DNA of 64,000 nucleotides from Paludibacter sp. Lineage in GTDB: Bacteria; Bacteroidota; Bacteroidia; Bacteroidales; Paludibacteraceae. The position numbers and the translations under genes are program-made. The stretch lies in NCBI RefSeq assembly GCF_009712605.1, contig NZ_WASO01000008.1, forward strand, positions 1 through 64,000, read 5' to 3'. Of the stretch, positions 52,007 through 60,932 are shown in pieces (positions within the stretch are counted from its first letter, which is position 1; every line of letters begins with the position of its first letter). The notes under the pieces are model-generated. The model searched no databases, was not told where the DNA came from, and worked only from the letters and a program-made list of their open reading frames with translations.

Positions 52007-54055
52007 CTAATATAAAATTGATAATGTTTTTTTATCATTATCAATAACTATCGTTCCGTATTTACTTAACGCACTTTGTCCAAACAAGAGCGGAGCTTTA
52101 TTATTATTGATAACAGATGCTGCAACATTATACAAAACGGCATCACCGATCTCGACTTTTCGCAACACAATTTTTGTGCCCACCTCAACATTGCCATTGG
52201 CATCCATGTATTGCTGAGATCCAAGAATATCAGAACTCTTAAGAAAATTATTTTTCAACATAAACTGAACCTCAGTCTGAGAAATTGAGATATCGCTTGC
52301 TCCTGTATCAAAGATAAAATTCAAAGGCAGATTATTAATTTTACAGGCAAGTTCAAATGTTCCACTTCCTTTACTGTGTAATGGCACAACCGTATTTTTT
52401 TTGACTGCATTCTCTGTTATACCATCTTTGGTCTTAACAGAAGTTAGCGACTGGAATTCGTTATCAATTTTTGTCTTCCAAACCGACAACAATTGGTTAA
52501 ACAATGGCTGTGTTCTAATATTCTTCAAATCTTCATCATCATAAATATGAGCAAAATTCGCATATCCTGATTCAAACGCCATTGATAAAGACTTTATTGC
52601 CTCATCAGGTTTATTCATTAACGAATATAGACAGGCAGCATCATACAAATTACTACTTGTGGTGCTTTGATCCAGCACTTTGCGCATATAATTGACAGCC
52701 TCATCTATTCTACCTAATTCAAATAACGCAAACGTCCTTGCATTACCAGATATTGATGGAAGTGTGTCACGCTTAAGAACCAATTCAAAATCAGCTATTG
52801 CTTTTTCTTTGTCATTTAGTTTGTACTTATACAATCGTCCACGATACAGATAAGCATAAGATTGTGTTGTGTCTTTTTCAATTGCCTTATTATAATCATT
52901 TAATGCCAATTGGTAATTATTTGTTTTGTACATCAAATTTGCCCGACAAAAATAAAAATACCACGATGGATCCGGAGTTATCTCCAAAGCTTTACAAAAA
53001 CTACTATTCGCACCTTCATAATTATCTTTCTGTCGTTCAATTTCTGCCAACATAATATAATCAAAAGTGTAGGTAGAATCATTTTTCAAAGACTCTTTAA
53101 AATTCTCAGATGCCAATGACAATAACCCGAGATTATTATAACACAGTCCTCTCTGTGTCAACAAATAAGCATCCGGTTCTTTCTTGAGATCAATTGCCTG
53201 AGTAAAATATTTAAGCGCACGTCGATATTCTCCATTATTCATTAAAAGCGTTCCGGCTCTTCCTCTCCAATAATAGTTATCCGGCTCATTTTTTATTTTA
53301 TCATTAATTTTAGCCATAGCCAGCCCGCAATTCTTTTCTGAATACGTAAGAAACTTCTCAAAATATTCTTCATCCAAATCACATATTATATATGCCTGAA
53401 ACATATCGTCTATTGCTTCATCATATTTTTTTTGCTTATACAATGCTTTTGAGCTGAAATAATAAGCCGTGCCGTATTTAGGATGTAATTTTTTGAGCCT
53501 CTCCAACAATTTTCCGGCTTCTTCATATCTTTTTTGAGCCAGATAATTTCTTCCTAATCCTGCCATTGCACGGGCATTATTTTCGTCAAATTTTAGAATA
53601 CTCAGATAGTCGGATTCCGACTTTTCATACTGACATGCTTCATAACAAACCTGTGCCCTCCCCGCATAAAAATCATCATCTTTAGGATCGCATTTGATGG
53701 CGGCTGTATAATTTTCAATTGCTAAACCAGGCTCTTCCAGTTCTTTATTAACCTTGGCTTTAAGCTCATACAATCCACCCTTTAATAACTTCTGTTTTCT
53801 GGTAATATGTTTCATGCCGACATTAATATCTTCCAAAGCCTTGGCATATAACGATTTTTTATAATATATCCATGCTCTGTAAAAGTAGGTTACAGAACGA
53901 GATGGATTATCCTGAATATCATTAGAGAAGAACTTCAGTGCTGTCTCCAAATCATTGTTATTAAATGCGTTTTTACCTTCCTTGAAATTCACACTCTGTG
54001 CAAACCCTGATAATGCGAATAACACAAGCATTAGGATGAAAACAATTTTTTTCAT
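52007..54055 (-). CDS. Exported TPR protein with retropepsin-like aspartic protease domain
   Basis: This 682-residue protein has a signal peptide (KKIVFILMLVLFALSGFAQ), about twelve tetratricopeptide repeats (about 23-490, for example ALKYFTQAIDLKKEPDAYLLTQRGLCYNNLGLLSLASENFKESL) and a C-terminal domain of about 120 residues with LACKINNLPLNFIFDTGASDISIS (Asp-Thr-Gly near 582) and LLFGQSALSKYGTIVIDNDKKTLSILY. The DTGA motif and following strands fit retropepsin-like (gag-asp/TIGR02281-type) aspartic proteases, which work as dimers. It is likely periplasmic. Its substrate is unknown, and the TPR part probably binds partners. Confidence 0.85.
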   Translation of the reverse strand: MKKIVFILMLVLFALSGFAQSVNFKEGKNAFNNNDLETALKFFSNDIQDNPSRSVTYFYRAWIYYKKSLYAKALEDINVGMKHITRKQKLLKGGLYELKAKVNKELEEPGLAIENYTAAIKCDPKDDDFYAGRAQVCYEACQYEKSESDYLSILKFDENNARAMAGLGRNYLAQKRYEEAGKLLERLKKLHPKYGTAYYFSSKALYKQKKYDEAIDDMFQAYIICDLDEEYFEKFLTYSEKNCGLAMAKINDKIKNEPDNYYWRGRAGTLLMNNGEYRRALKYFTQAIDLKKEPDAYLLTQRGLCYNNLGLLSLASENFKESLKNDSTYTFDYIMLAEIERQKDNYEGANSSFCKALEITPDPSWYFYFCRANLMYKTNNYQLALNDYNKAIEKDTTQSYAYLYRGRLYKYKLNDKEKAIADFELVLKRDTLPSISGNARTFALFELGRIDEAVNYMRKVLDQSTTSSNLYDAACLYSLMNKPDEAIKSLSMAFESGYANFAHIYDDEDLKNIRTQPLFNQLLSVWKTKIDNEFQSLTSVKTKDGITENAVKKNTVVPLHSKGSGTFELACKINNLPLNFIFDTGASDISISQTEVQFMLKNNFLKSSDILGSQQYMDANGNVEVGTKIVLRKVEIGDAVLYNVAASVINNNKAPLLFGQSALSKYGTIVIDNDKKTLSILY

Positions 54056-54162
54056 ATGTAAATGATTTTAATTTTGAAGAACTAATAAACTCCATTGTTA
54101 TAACACATCATCTTTCTGAATGTCAATTATAACATGATAGTTTCAAATACTTACAACTTTAT

Positions 54163-55161
54163 TCATTTCCCATTTGCATTTATCATCTGTTTATATCCCT
54201 CTATCGTACAACTAAATAGATTTTGACCCAACCCATCTATTTCGTCATAGATAGCTTTTGTTACCACAGTACCATCTCGTTTCATTAACCCCCATTTGGT
54301 GAAAATGTTATAAGCAAAGCAGTTAGTATTTATCATGATTTCTGTACCAGTAGAATCATTTCGACCAGAACCATATTGTAAACTTGCAATTGAATCATAT
54401 ACGAACGGCTTCAATACAGTTTTCATATCAAATGCAATTAGTTGTTGACCACCATCCTTTGCCAGTTTTATCCCGCTTTTTTCAATTTCAATATGATTGT
54501 AGGTTACAGGAAGTACTAATTGCAACTTACTATTAAGTAATCCGTAGAGATTATTCATCTTTACTATACGATAGCCTAATATCGGCTTATTTATAAAATC
54601 ATATTTGGGTGATAAAATCCACACTCCTTTTTTATTTATCAGACCAAATTTACCTTTCGAGTCCATTACTGTACAGCTACCTTCTGTAAATACATAATCG
54701 GCCAGTTTTGCTTTTTCGTCTGTGTAGTGAAACTTGCAAGGTATAAATAATTGCCCCTCTTCATTGACAAAACCCAATTGCCCATTCATCACGACAGCAG
54801 CCAAACCTTCAGAAAAGTTCCAAGCTCTTTCATATTTTGCATTAATAGCCATTTGCCCTGAATAAGCATCTATGAACCCACGTTTGCTATTCTTACAAAA
54901 TACAATCAATGTATCTTGCTTCCCAGGAGTGGCAATCCAATCAAATTTGGATGTTATAATTTTATTAGTAGAGTTATCCTGAAGTGCGTATTTACCGTCT
55001 TTATACAAGACCAAATCAAGTTTACTATTAAATGCATCAGGGGAACTAAATACTCCATAATGCTTGTCATAGATGAACCAACACAAATAAATAAGAAGAA
55101 TTGTTGTCGTCGTTGACAGAAGTATCAGCACGACCTTCCAGAATTTCGATAGATTTTTCAT
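54163..55161 (-). CDS. Membrane-anchored WG-repeat protein
   Basis: This 332-residue protein has one N-terminal helix (VVLILLSTTTTILLIYLCWFI) and at least four WG (KWG) repeats of about 45-50 residues in the exported part. They read as G-x-[GFY]-hydrophobic-[IND] units such as GFIDAYSGQMAINAKYERAWNFSEGLAAV, LGFVNEEGQLFIPCKFHY, FGLINKKGVWILSPKYDFI and WGLMKRDGTVVTKAIYDEI. WG repeats are beta-rich protein-binding modules. An upstream ATG at 55188 would add nine residues (MYENIQLNI), but MKNLSKFWKVV is the better membrane-anchor start. Confidence 0.85.
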   Translation of the reverse strand: MKNLSKFWKVVLILLSTTTTILLIYLCWFIYDKHYGVFSSPDAFNSKLDLVLYKDGKYALQDNSTNKIITSKFDWIATPGKQDTLIVFCKNSKRGFIDAYSGQMAINAKYERAWNFSEGLAAVVMNGQLGFVNEEGQLFIPCKFHYTDEKAKLADYVFTEGSCTVMDSKGKFGLINKKGVWILSPKYDFINKPILGYRIVKMNNLYGLLNSKLQLVLPVTYNHIEIEKSGIKLAKDGGQQLIAFDMKTVLKPFVYDSIASLQYGSGRNDSTGTEIMINTNCFAYNIFTKWGLMKRDGTVVTKAIYDEIDGLGQNLFSCTIEGYKQMINANGK

Positions 55162-55326
55162 AATGTTTAGTTGTATGTTTTCATACAAAGAGTCATTAAA
55201 ATTTCAAAATCTATCATTAGGAGAATAATTTTTCCTCAATATTTCATCAAAAAAAGGCTACAGAAATTACTTTCTGTAGCCTTCCTGAGAATCTTAACAA
55301 GCTATATAAATGTTCTTTCAAATCAT

Positions 55327-56448
55327 CTAATTACAAAAATCGTTATTTTCCAACTTGTTACCACATTGATCACAATACAGTTGCCATTTAAAAACTGATG
55401 CTCCACACTTCTTACAATGATAAATTTCTTCCTGAGCACGGAGTTTATTAATTAACAATCTCTGCAATTCTTTATTTGAATGTTTCACAAAATCATATCC
55501 CAGTTTTCTCACTAACTTAATAGTGTTCATGGCCATATCCCGATCATATTGTTTCTCTGAATCAGGCAGATCTGCATAAGGGATAAGATCTGGATGTTGT
55601 TTTTTATCGTCATCCCGCACAAGGCCTACAGTCCAACCTTCATTTATTCTGGCTGCTGCCCAAACATCATGTGCATTTTCAGCAATAGCCTCCCGGAGCT
55701 CTATCATATTTTCAGTCAGTTCAACATCTTCCAAATCAATCGGTTGAGGATCATATACAATAGTACCTGATTTTTTAGCTGCACAAACCATATAACAAAG
55801 AGAATCTTCCCACGAATACAGAAATTGCGCCTTAGAATATCTCACTACAGCAGAATTGTCAGCCGGGTCGAAGACAGACACATAGTCTTTGTTTGCATCA
55901 AAATCAAGCAACACCATTGCGTGATATGAAAAGGATGAATTTGTCTGTTCAATTTTATTTTCACACGCCAATTTATTCACGTTTACCACCACAATCACAT
56001 AATATCCTTGATCGAAAGCTTTCATTAAATCCTCTGTCGAGGCTTTGTACTTGCGGGTAACAAACAACCCTTTTTGTTCAAGTAAGCGGCCTACACTATG
56101 TAATGGTGTGCCTTTATCTTTGAGCCATCTGTTTTCTTTTGCTTTATCCGACAGACGTTGAACATCATATTCAATTGATAATCTTTGCAGAATATATTCT
56201 TCGCATTGAAAATCGCACAAATTATCTTCTGTTGTCGCAGCCAACTGCTCCATCGGAAGTAAAGTATATTCCATTTCATCGATTGCAAAAATGCTATCCA
56301 GACGTTCCGCAGTTATCAGGATTTCACGTAGCTGTTCATCATCTTCCAAGGCGCAAAGCACTCGAGCAGTTTCCTCCGGTGTGGTATTACCTTCCAGATA
56401 GGCGGCCAACAATTCGTCCGAAATCTTCGTTTTATTATCTTTTGACAT
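55327..56448 (-). CDS. Anti-sigma-like/C39-like/RyR/zinc-ribbon multidomain protein
   Basis: This 373-residue protein seems to combine four modules. Residues 9-52 (ISDELLAAYLEGNTTPEE) resemble the head of anti-sigma factors. Residues 75-225 resemble a papain-like C39 fold with Cys78/Cys82 (DNLCDFQCEEYIL), His176 (FSYHAMVLLDFD) and Asp194 (SVFDPAD). Residues about 247-322 are a RyR domain (AHDVWAAARINEGWTVG, HPDLIPYADLPDSEKQYDRDMA). Residues 345-362 are a zinc ribbon (CKKCG...CDQCG). Its start overlaps the end of the sigma gene by 14 bases, so it is almost certainly co-translated with it and probably its regulator. No membrane helix is seen, unlike classic anti-sigmas. Confidence 0.82.
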   Translation of the reverse strand: MSKDNKTKISDELLAAYLEGNTTPEETARVLCALEDDEQLREILITAERLDSIFAIDEMEYTLLPMEQLAATTEDNLCDFQCEEYILQRLSIEYDVQRLSDKAKENRWLKDKGTPLHSVGRLLEQKGLFVTRKYKASTEDLMKAFDQGYYVIVVVNVNKLACENKIEQTNSSFSYHAMVLLDFDANKDYVSVFDPADNSAVVRYSKAQFLYSWEDSLCYMVCAAKKSGTIVYDPQPIDLEDVELTENMIELREAIAENAHDVWAAARINEGWTVGLVRDDDKKQHPDLIPYADLPDSEKQYDRDMAMNTIKLVRKLGYDFVKHSNKELQRLLINKLRAQEEIYHCKKCGASVFKWQLYCDQCGNKLENNDFCN

Positions 56449-57001
56449 AGCTTTTTATATCATTTAATACGATATGGGTCAGAGCTAATATCGCACGTTT
56501 CTTAATATTATACAAATTTGCAGGGGTTATGTCCATATTTTTCGCCAATGACTCAGGCGGAACACCTTCAATCATCAGTTTCTGCAAAACGTAAACATAC
56601 CTTTTATTGTCTATCAAACCCAGCAAACGTTCTACGTCCATTCGCGCCATAATTTTATTTTCAGATTCATCCGGTTCGTCAGTTCTTTCATTATACAAAA
56701 TTTCTTTACTGACATCTTCTATCACATCATTTCTCTTTCGTATGAAATAACGGATGGCAACCACTTTGAGCCACTGTAAAAATGTACTGCGATAATCGAA
56801 CTGCCGCAATTTGTATGCATCGTCATCCAATAGTTCCTGATATAGCTCATTTACAAACTCATTATAATCTACTTTATAAGAGAACACAAGACGCATAATA
56901 CTGCGAAACAAGGGTTGGCATTTCTCAAAAAAGAAATACTGTGTAATCGTGTTGTTTCTGTCTATTAAGCCTTGTACTATTTCCTGATCGGTCATTGGCA
57001 C
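56435..57001 (-). CDS. ECF-type RNA polymerase sigma factor
   Basis: This 188-residue protein has sigma-70 region 2 (about 25-95, with YNEFVNELYQELLDDDAYKLRQFDYRSTFLQWLKVVAIRYFIRKR) and region 4 (about 130-180, with VPPESLAKNMDITPANLYNIKKRAI). The length is that of ECF sigma factors. The region 2 sequence is divergent. It overlaps the 373-residue protein gene by 14 bases and is 88 bases downstream of the small RyR gene. It probably directs transcription of a local set of genes, but I could not find a repeated promoter motif to support that. Confidence 0.88.
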   Translation of the reverse strand: MPMTDQEIVQGLIDRNNTITQYFFFEKCQPLFRSIMRLVFSYKVDYNEFVNELYQELLDDDAYKLRQFDYRSTFLQWLKVVAIRYFIRKRNDVIEDVSKEILYNERTDEPDESENKIMARMDVERLLGLIDNKRYVYVLQKLMIEGVPPESLAKNMDITPANLYNIKKRAILALTHIVLNDIKSYVKR

Positions 57002-57089
57002 ATTCTGTTTATAATTTTAAGGGATTCGCGACTAAAGACAAAGAGCACACACACTCTTAGATAAGAATCAGAAGAAAACCCTTTCGTAA

Positions 57090-57365
57090 CTATTGCTTTT
57101 TTACAATCTTATATCCAATCTCGTCTAAACTCTTCAGAACTGACCTTGTAGTTTGCCTGTCATACTCTTTTTCATCTTCCGAGAGTTCCTCGTATGGGAT
57201 AAGGGACGGGTGTTCTTTCTTTTCATCATTACGTTCGGAACCGTACTTCCAGCCATCAGCAAGACGCCCGGCCATCCATTGGTTGTGAACATTATGGGCT
57301 ATTATTTCAAGTATTTCTGTACATTCTTCTTTTGATAACATCTCAATTATAAATCTTTGACGCAT
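57090..57365 (-). CDS. Stand-alone RyR-domain protein
   Basis: The 91-residue product is essentially one RyR domain. It has HNVHNQWMAGRLADGWKYG (about 24-42), HPSLIPYEELSEDEKEYDRQTTRSVL (about 52-77) and IGYKIVKK, the same pattern as residues 247-322 of the 373-residue protein. In eukaryotes, RyR repeats are parts of ryanodine receptors; bacterial forms are small, often linked to nucleotide-related signalling modules. The start at 57365 overlaps the upstream gene by 23 bases. ATG 57341 is one base after the upstream TGA stop (TGAGATG) and would give 83 residues. Both imply coupled translation. Confidence 0.88.
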   Translation of the reverse strand: MRQRFIIEMLSKEECTEILEIIAHNVHNQWMAGRLADGWKYGSERNDEKKEHPSLIPYEELSEDEKEYDRQTTRSVLKSLDEIGYKIVKKQ

Positions 57366-59409
57366 TATCTTGAGGATTATAGTTAATGAAGTTAAATAAA
57401 TTTAGCACAGAGTCGATGTCTGCTTTTTGCATATCTTCTCCAATTACGCCTTTTAGTTTTTCCAAGTTTTCCCAGGAGGTCAGACATGAATGTCTCTTTA
57501 ATGCTGTATTCTTCCGGTTGTTGTATTTTTCCTCAATAGTCTCTCCCTCAATCTCTTCAAGCGGAATAGTAGTCCAGCCATGCACAAAATAAAATGCGTT
57601 CCAGCGTAAATGTTCGCCTTTGGATAAATTAAGTCTCTGAACATTTGTTAGAGAGTTAATATATTCTCCACTATTTGAAAAGTGAGAGGAAAAATCATCC
57701 GCATTTTTATAGCCTAATAGTTTAACTTTTGCATACAAATGCTCAGCAACAGAAATATTTGACAGTTGTTCATGCCTCGAAATTTCACTAAAGAGTCTGT
57801 TGTCTCCGTATAATTTCCGATATACTTCGTGTACTCTTTCCCCTTGCGCTTCCTTATCTGGTTGCAGAATGTTCTTCTCAGAATAGACCTTATGCACTTC
57901 TCCAAATATATATATCAAACCCTCATACTCCTTTAATGTATCCTTCCAATGCTTTTCATCTTCTAAATGGACAAAGATTTTTTGCTTTCCTTCATTCATC
58001 ATATGACAGATTTCCAATATTTCTAAAGCAGTCTGGATATTCAAATTATCATTACCAAGAGAAATCACGATATAATTGGTATAAGAAATTATGTTTTTAA
58101 TTTCTTTATAAAACTTGGTGTGTCCTGCTTCTGCTTCAACAAATGAGAGATTATAGTTTGATGGTATACCCGGATAAAGATATTCAAATCGTCCTTGTAA
58201 TACACCCATATACTTATCAATAATTGTAGCATGAAAATCAGACCCAACAAATTGTCCCTGTTCAATTAATTTACGTAAAATATGATTTCCGATCTGTCCA
58301 AAGCCAATAACTAACACATTAAAATCTGATTTTGAAATTGCTTGCATATTATCAATTTCAACAGAATCGACCGGATGATGTTCGGCAATTAATTGTCGGG
58401 TAACAATAGAAGCATAATTGTGAATTGATACAGTAACCAAATTTGAATTCAATTTGATGTATTTGACAAAGTGTTTTGCTGAAATCTCACTATGCGTTCC
58501 TGTATGTATCCTTATTGATTTGACGTTCACAATTTTTTTCTTATCCAGCAATGCGTTTATTTCATTCAGAGCTAAGTTTGCATGTTCAATATTCCAGTCT
58601 TCTTCATCAGTCAGAAAATACAAGTGAGTGGATGTATTTTCCAGTTTTCTTAAGAGTGTATTCAAATGATAGAATAATCCACCTTTAACCCCTTCAGAAA
58701 GCTTATGATTTCTCTGCTTTTGAAATAATTGAAAAATTCCTTCATCTTTTTCAAGACTTATACTTTCAAAAAAAGAAGCGCGTTTAATCACATAGGCTCC
58801 ACTTGGCAATTCGTTATAAAGTTTGTGATTTTCAGATTCATTCACATCATCTACAAATACAACTAACCGCTTGTCATTACTTTTCAGCAAGTCGGAGGCA
58901 AGGGACAACGTAGCATGATTAATGCCAAAAAACAAATGATTTTCATCAAAGTGTCTTCGGAGTATTTTATGTCGTGTTAGAAAATCCTTAAAGAATATCT
59001 GCACTACAAAAGCAATAAAAATAAACGCTGCCAAGGCCGCGGTCAGAGCAAACATACCATGAAAAATGGCTCCGTGTTTGAACGGGGCTTCCAGTTCCAC
59101 AAAATCATTACCCAGAATAAATAAACGAGTAGTAGAAAATATAGATTCAAGGAAATTGGAGAGTAGCCGCCACCCTGAGCAATCAGCTTCACTTCCGAAC
59201 TGATAACCGATGAAATAAACTGCAAAACCGGATATACATGTAAAGGGTAGCAAGAAATGTCGTATGTACCTCAAAAAACTATCTTGTTTTCTCTTAAAAA
59301 AACGATGGTAAATAATAATCAACAAGACTATAATTGAGATTATTAAGACAAATGAAAAAAACTCCTCATTGCTAATCAGTTTATTTGTAAATTGCAAAAT
59401 AGACTTCAT
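57343..59409 (-). CDS. Membrane protein with two Rossmann-like (TrkA-N/RCK) domains and RyR-like tail
   Basis: This 688-residue protein has three membrane helices (about 18-34, 51-71 and 117-140), then a cytosolic part. HLFFGINHATLSLASDLLKSNDKRLVVFVDD (about 158-188) looks like a degenerate Rossmann start. FNVLVIGFGQIGNHILRKLIEQG (about 363-385) is a proper one with GxGxxG, as in TrkA-N/RCK NAD-binding domains. The last about 90 residues contain LSKGEHLRWNAFYFVHGW and TALKRHSCLTSWENL, a divergent RyR-like pattern. No potassium filter (TVGYG) is seen. It could be a ligand-gated channel-like effector. It overlaps the small RyR gene and follows the TIR gene by 267 bases. Confidence 0.82.
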   Translation of the reverse strand: MKSILQFTNKLISNEEFFSFVLIISIIVLLIIIYHRFFKRKQDSFLRYIRHFLLPFTCISGFAVYFIGYQFGSEADCSGWRLLSNFLESIFSTTRLFILGNDFVELEAPFKHGAIFHGMFALTAALAAFIFIAFVVQIFFKDFLTRHKILRRHFDENHLFFGINHATLSLASDLLKSNDKRLVVFVDDVNESENHKLYNELPSGAYVIKRASFFESISLEKDEGIFQLFQKQRNHKLSEGVKGGLFYHLNTLLRKLENTSTHLYFLTDEEDWNIEHANLALNEINALLDKKKIVNVKSIRIHTGTHSEISAKHFVKYIKLNSNLVTVSIHNYASIVTRQLIAEHHPVDSVEIDNMQAISKSDFNVLVIGFGQIGNHILRKLIEQGQFVGSDFHATIIDKYMGVLQGRFEYLYPGIPSNYNLSFVEAEAGHTKFYKEIKNIISYTNYIVISLGNDNLNIQTALEILEICHMMNEGKQKIFVHLEDEKHWKDTLKEYEGLIYIFGEVHKVYSEKNILQPDKEAQGERVHEVYRKLYGDNRLFSEISRHEQLSNISVAEHLYAKVKLLGYKNADDFSSHFSNSGEYINSLTNVQRLNLSKGEHLRWNAFYFVHGWTTIPLEEIEGETIEEKYNNRKNTALKRHSCLTSWENLEKLKGVIGEDMQKADIDSVLNLFNFINYNPQDNASKIYN

Positions 59410-59676
59410 AATATTTATCTTTTATATCTTTCAAAAACTCTGCATCCTCAAAAATATACATAGCTGGGTAAAAAACAAGCCGCCCAAAAATAAATTAATA
59501 ACAAGTAGCTGAATTATAGAAACGTCCTTAGAAATAAAATCAATACTAAACATTCACAAAAGAATCATAGAACAATAACAAAGAATTTTATTCAACAACT
59601 CCTCCGCGTTACAACCATTAATTTAGGTGTACACGCTTAAAAATCACAACTAAACAAAAAGCGAAATAATCAATCC
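59410..59676. other. Gap upstream of the Rossmann/RyR membrane gene
   Basis: I see no gene or strong hairpin in this AT-rich stretch. It may hold the promoter for the RyR-sigma genes. Confidence 0.4.
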
Positions 59677-60927
59677 TCATTGGCTATTTTTAACACATCG
59701 AATTGAAAAACCCATTTCTTTGCCGCACGTATTGTGAAATAAGGAATCACGATCAGGGATCATAGAAACATAATATACCCCCCTTGTATCACGATCTGTT
59801 GTTGCTGTATAAAACAAACCTCCTCGTTCTAAATCTTCGAATTGAATGTTTGAGTAATTATTTAGACAACCTGCTAATAAACCAGAAAAACCAGCTTTAT
59901 TTTCTAGAAAATCATTATTCTTATTCAAATTTATTTCCAATATTTTCCATTCTTTATCCGTTGGTATATGCCATCCTTTAGGAACAACCTTCATGGCAGT
60001 TTGCCAATTATACAAATAGCCATATTGTTTTGCATTATTTTCATTGTTGTCATAAGCCCAACATCCACTATGTGTTTTAAATGCAAGATTCTCTGCCATC
60101 CATACTTGCTCTCCAATTCTTACCCATTTGTAAATATGTCCATCTCTATAATCAGTAAAAGTGCCCGTATCATATTTATTTACATTAATTACTGCGGAGG
60201 AATCAGTCGTCATTGAGTCCTTCATACTTGAGATATTTTTAGTTGAATTGTCATTATTTTTAATTAAGCTATAAAAGCAAACTATTCCCAAAAATACAAC
60301 TGAAGCAATAATGGCCCATTGATAATCTTTGTTTTTCTTTGTTTCAATTTTAATGTCGTTTTTTTGTTCCTCACTATAATTAATGCTATTATGCTCTAAT
60401 TGCTTTTTTTCTTTATTATGAAACAAATTTTGGTGTAGTTTATCATTTTCAATTTCAAACTGTTCACTGTCGTTCTGAAGTGATTTCAGTACTTTAAGAC
60501 TGTGTTGTTCTGTCTCATTTAATGTTGGCTTCCCAATCGAACGGGAAACAGCTTCTACCAAATCTTTAAATTTAAGTTCAGGATTTGGGTAAGCTTCAAT
60601 CCAGTGTTTATTATTCAAAATTAACCGCATTTCACCCTCCAGAACAGAAGAATCTATCTTAAAGGGAACGATAGTACGCCTATCAGTAAATGCTAGATTT
60701 AATTCACTCTCTACCCACGGTGAAATGCGAGATTCCTCAGAGAAAATAATTACAAAGACTTTACAGTTCTTAATTGCTTCTTCAATTACATCACCGTATT
60801 TCTGTCCACCAACAATATCTCTCGGAGCAATCCAACATCTAATTTCATGCTCTTCAAGTACATGGCAAATAGCATCTGCTGTTGTCTTGTTTTTGCTCGA
60901 ATAACTTATAAATACATCGTGTGCCAT
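59677..60927 (-). CDS. TIR-domain protein with membrane helix and FISUMP domain
   Basis: This 416-residue protein starts with a TIR domain (residues 3-130): HDVFISYSSKNKTTADAIC, IRCWIAPRDIVGG, VFVIIFSEESRISPWVESELNLAF. Glu75 in the WVESEL motif fits the catalytic glutamate of NAD-cleaving TIRs. A Lys-rich linker is followed by one membrane helix (204-222) and an exported FISUMP-type domain (about 255-414: WVRIGEQVWMAENLAF, YGYLYNWQTAM, PKGWHIPTDKEW, GFSIRCVKN). The topology puts TIR inside and FISUMP outside the inner membrane, as in a receptor that turns on NAD processing. Its gene follows the zinc-ribbon gene by 5 bases. Confidence 0.92.
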   Translation of the reverse strand: MAHDVFISYSSKNKTTADAICHVLEEHEIRCWIAPRDIVGGQKYGDVIEEAIKNCKVFVIIFSEESRISPWVESELNLAFTDRRTIVPFKIDSSVLEGEMRLILNNKHWIEAYPNPELKFKDLVEAVSRSIGKPTLNETEQHSLKVLKSLQNDSEQFEIENDKLHQNLFHNKEKKQLEHNSINYSEEQKNDIKIETKKNKDYQWAIIASVVFLGIVCFYSLIKNNDNSTKNISSMKDSMTTDSSAVINVNKYDTGTFTDYRDGHIYKWVRIGEQVWMAENLAFKTHSGCWAYDNNENNAKQYGYLYNWQTAMKVVPKGWHIPTDKEWKILEINLNKNNDFLENKAGFSGLLAGCLNNYSNIQFEDLERGGLFYTATTDRDTRGVYYVSMIPDRDSLFHNTCGKEMGFSIRCVKNSQ

Positions 60928-60932
60928 TATTT

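Noticed and set aside
57343-59409. Potassium channel call for the Rossmann membrane protein
   Set aside because: No TVGYG-like selectivity filter and only three membrane helices; only the Rossmann part resembles TrkA/RCK.
59677-60927. Diversity-generating retroelement target in the FISUMP domain
   Set aside because: FISUMP-like folds can be variable domains, but no reverse transcriptase or template repeat is present, and the four-helix (Avd-like) gene is 46 kb away in another context.
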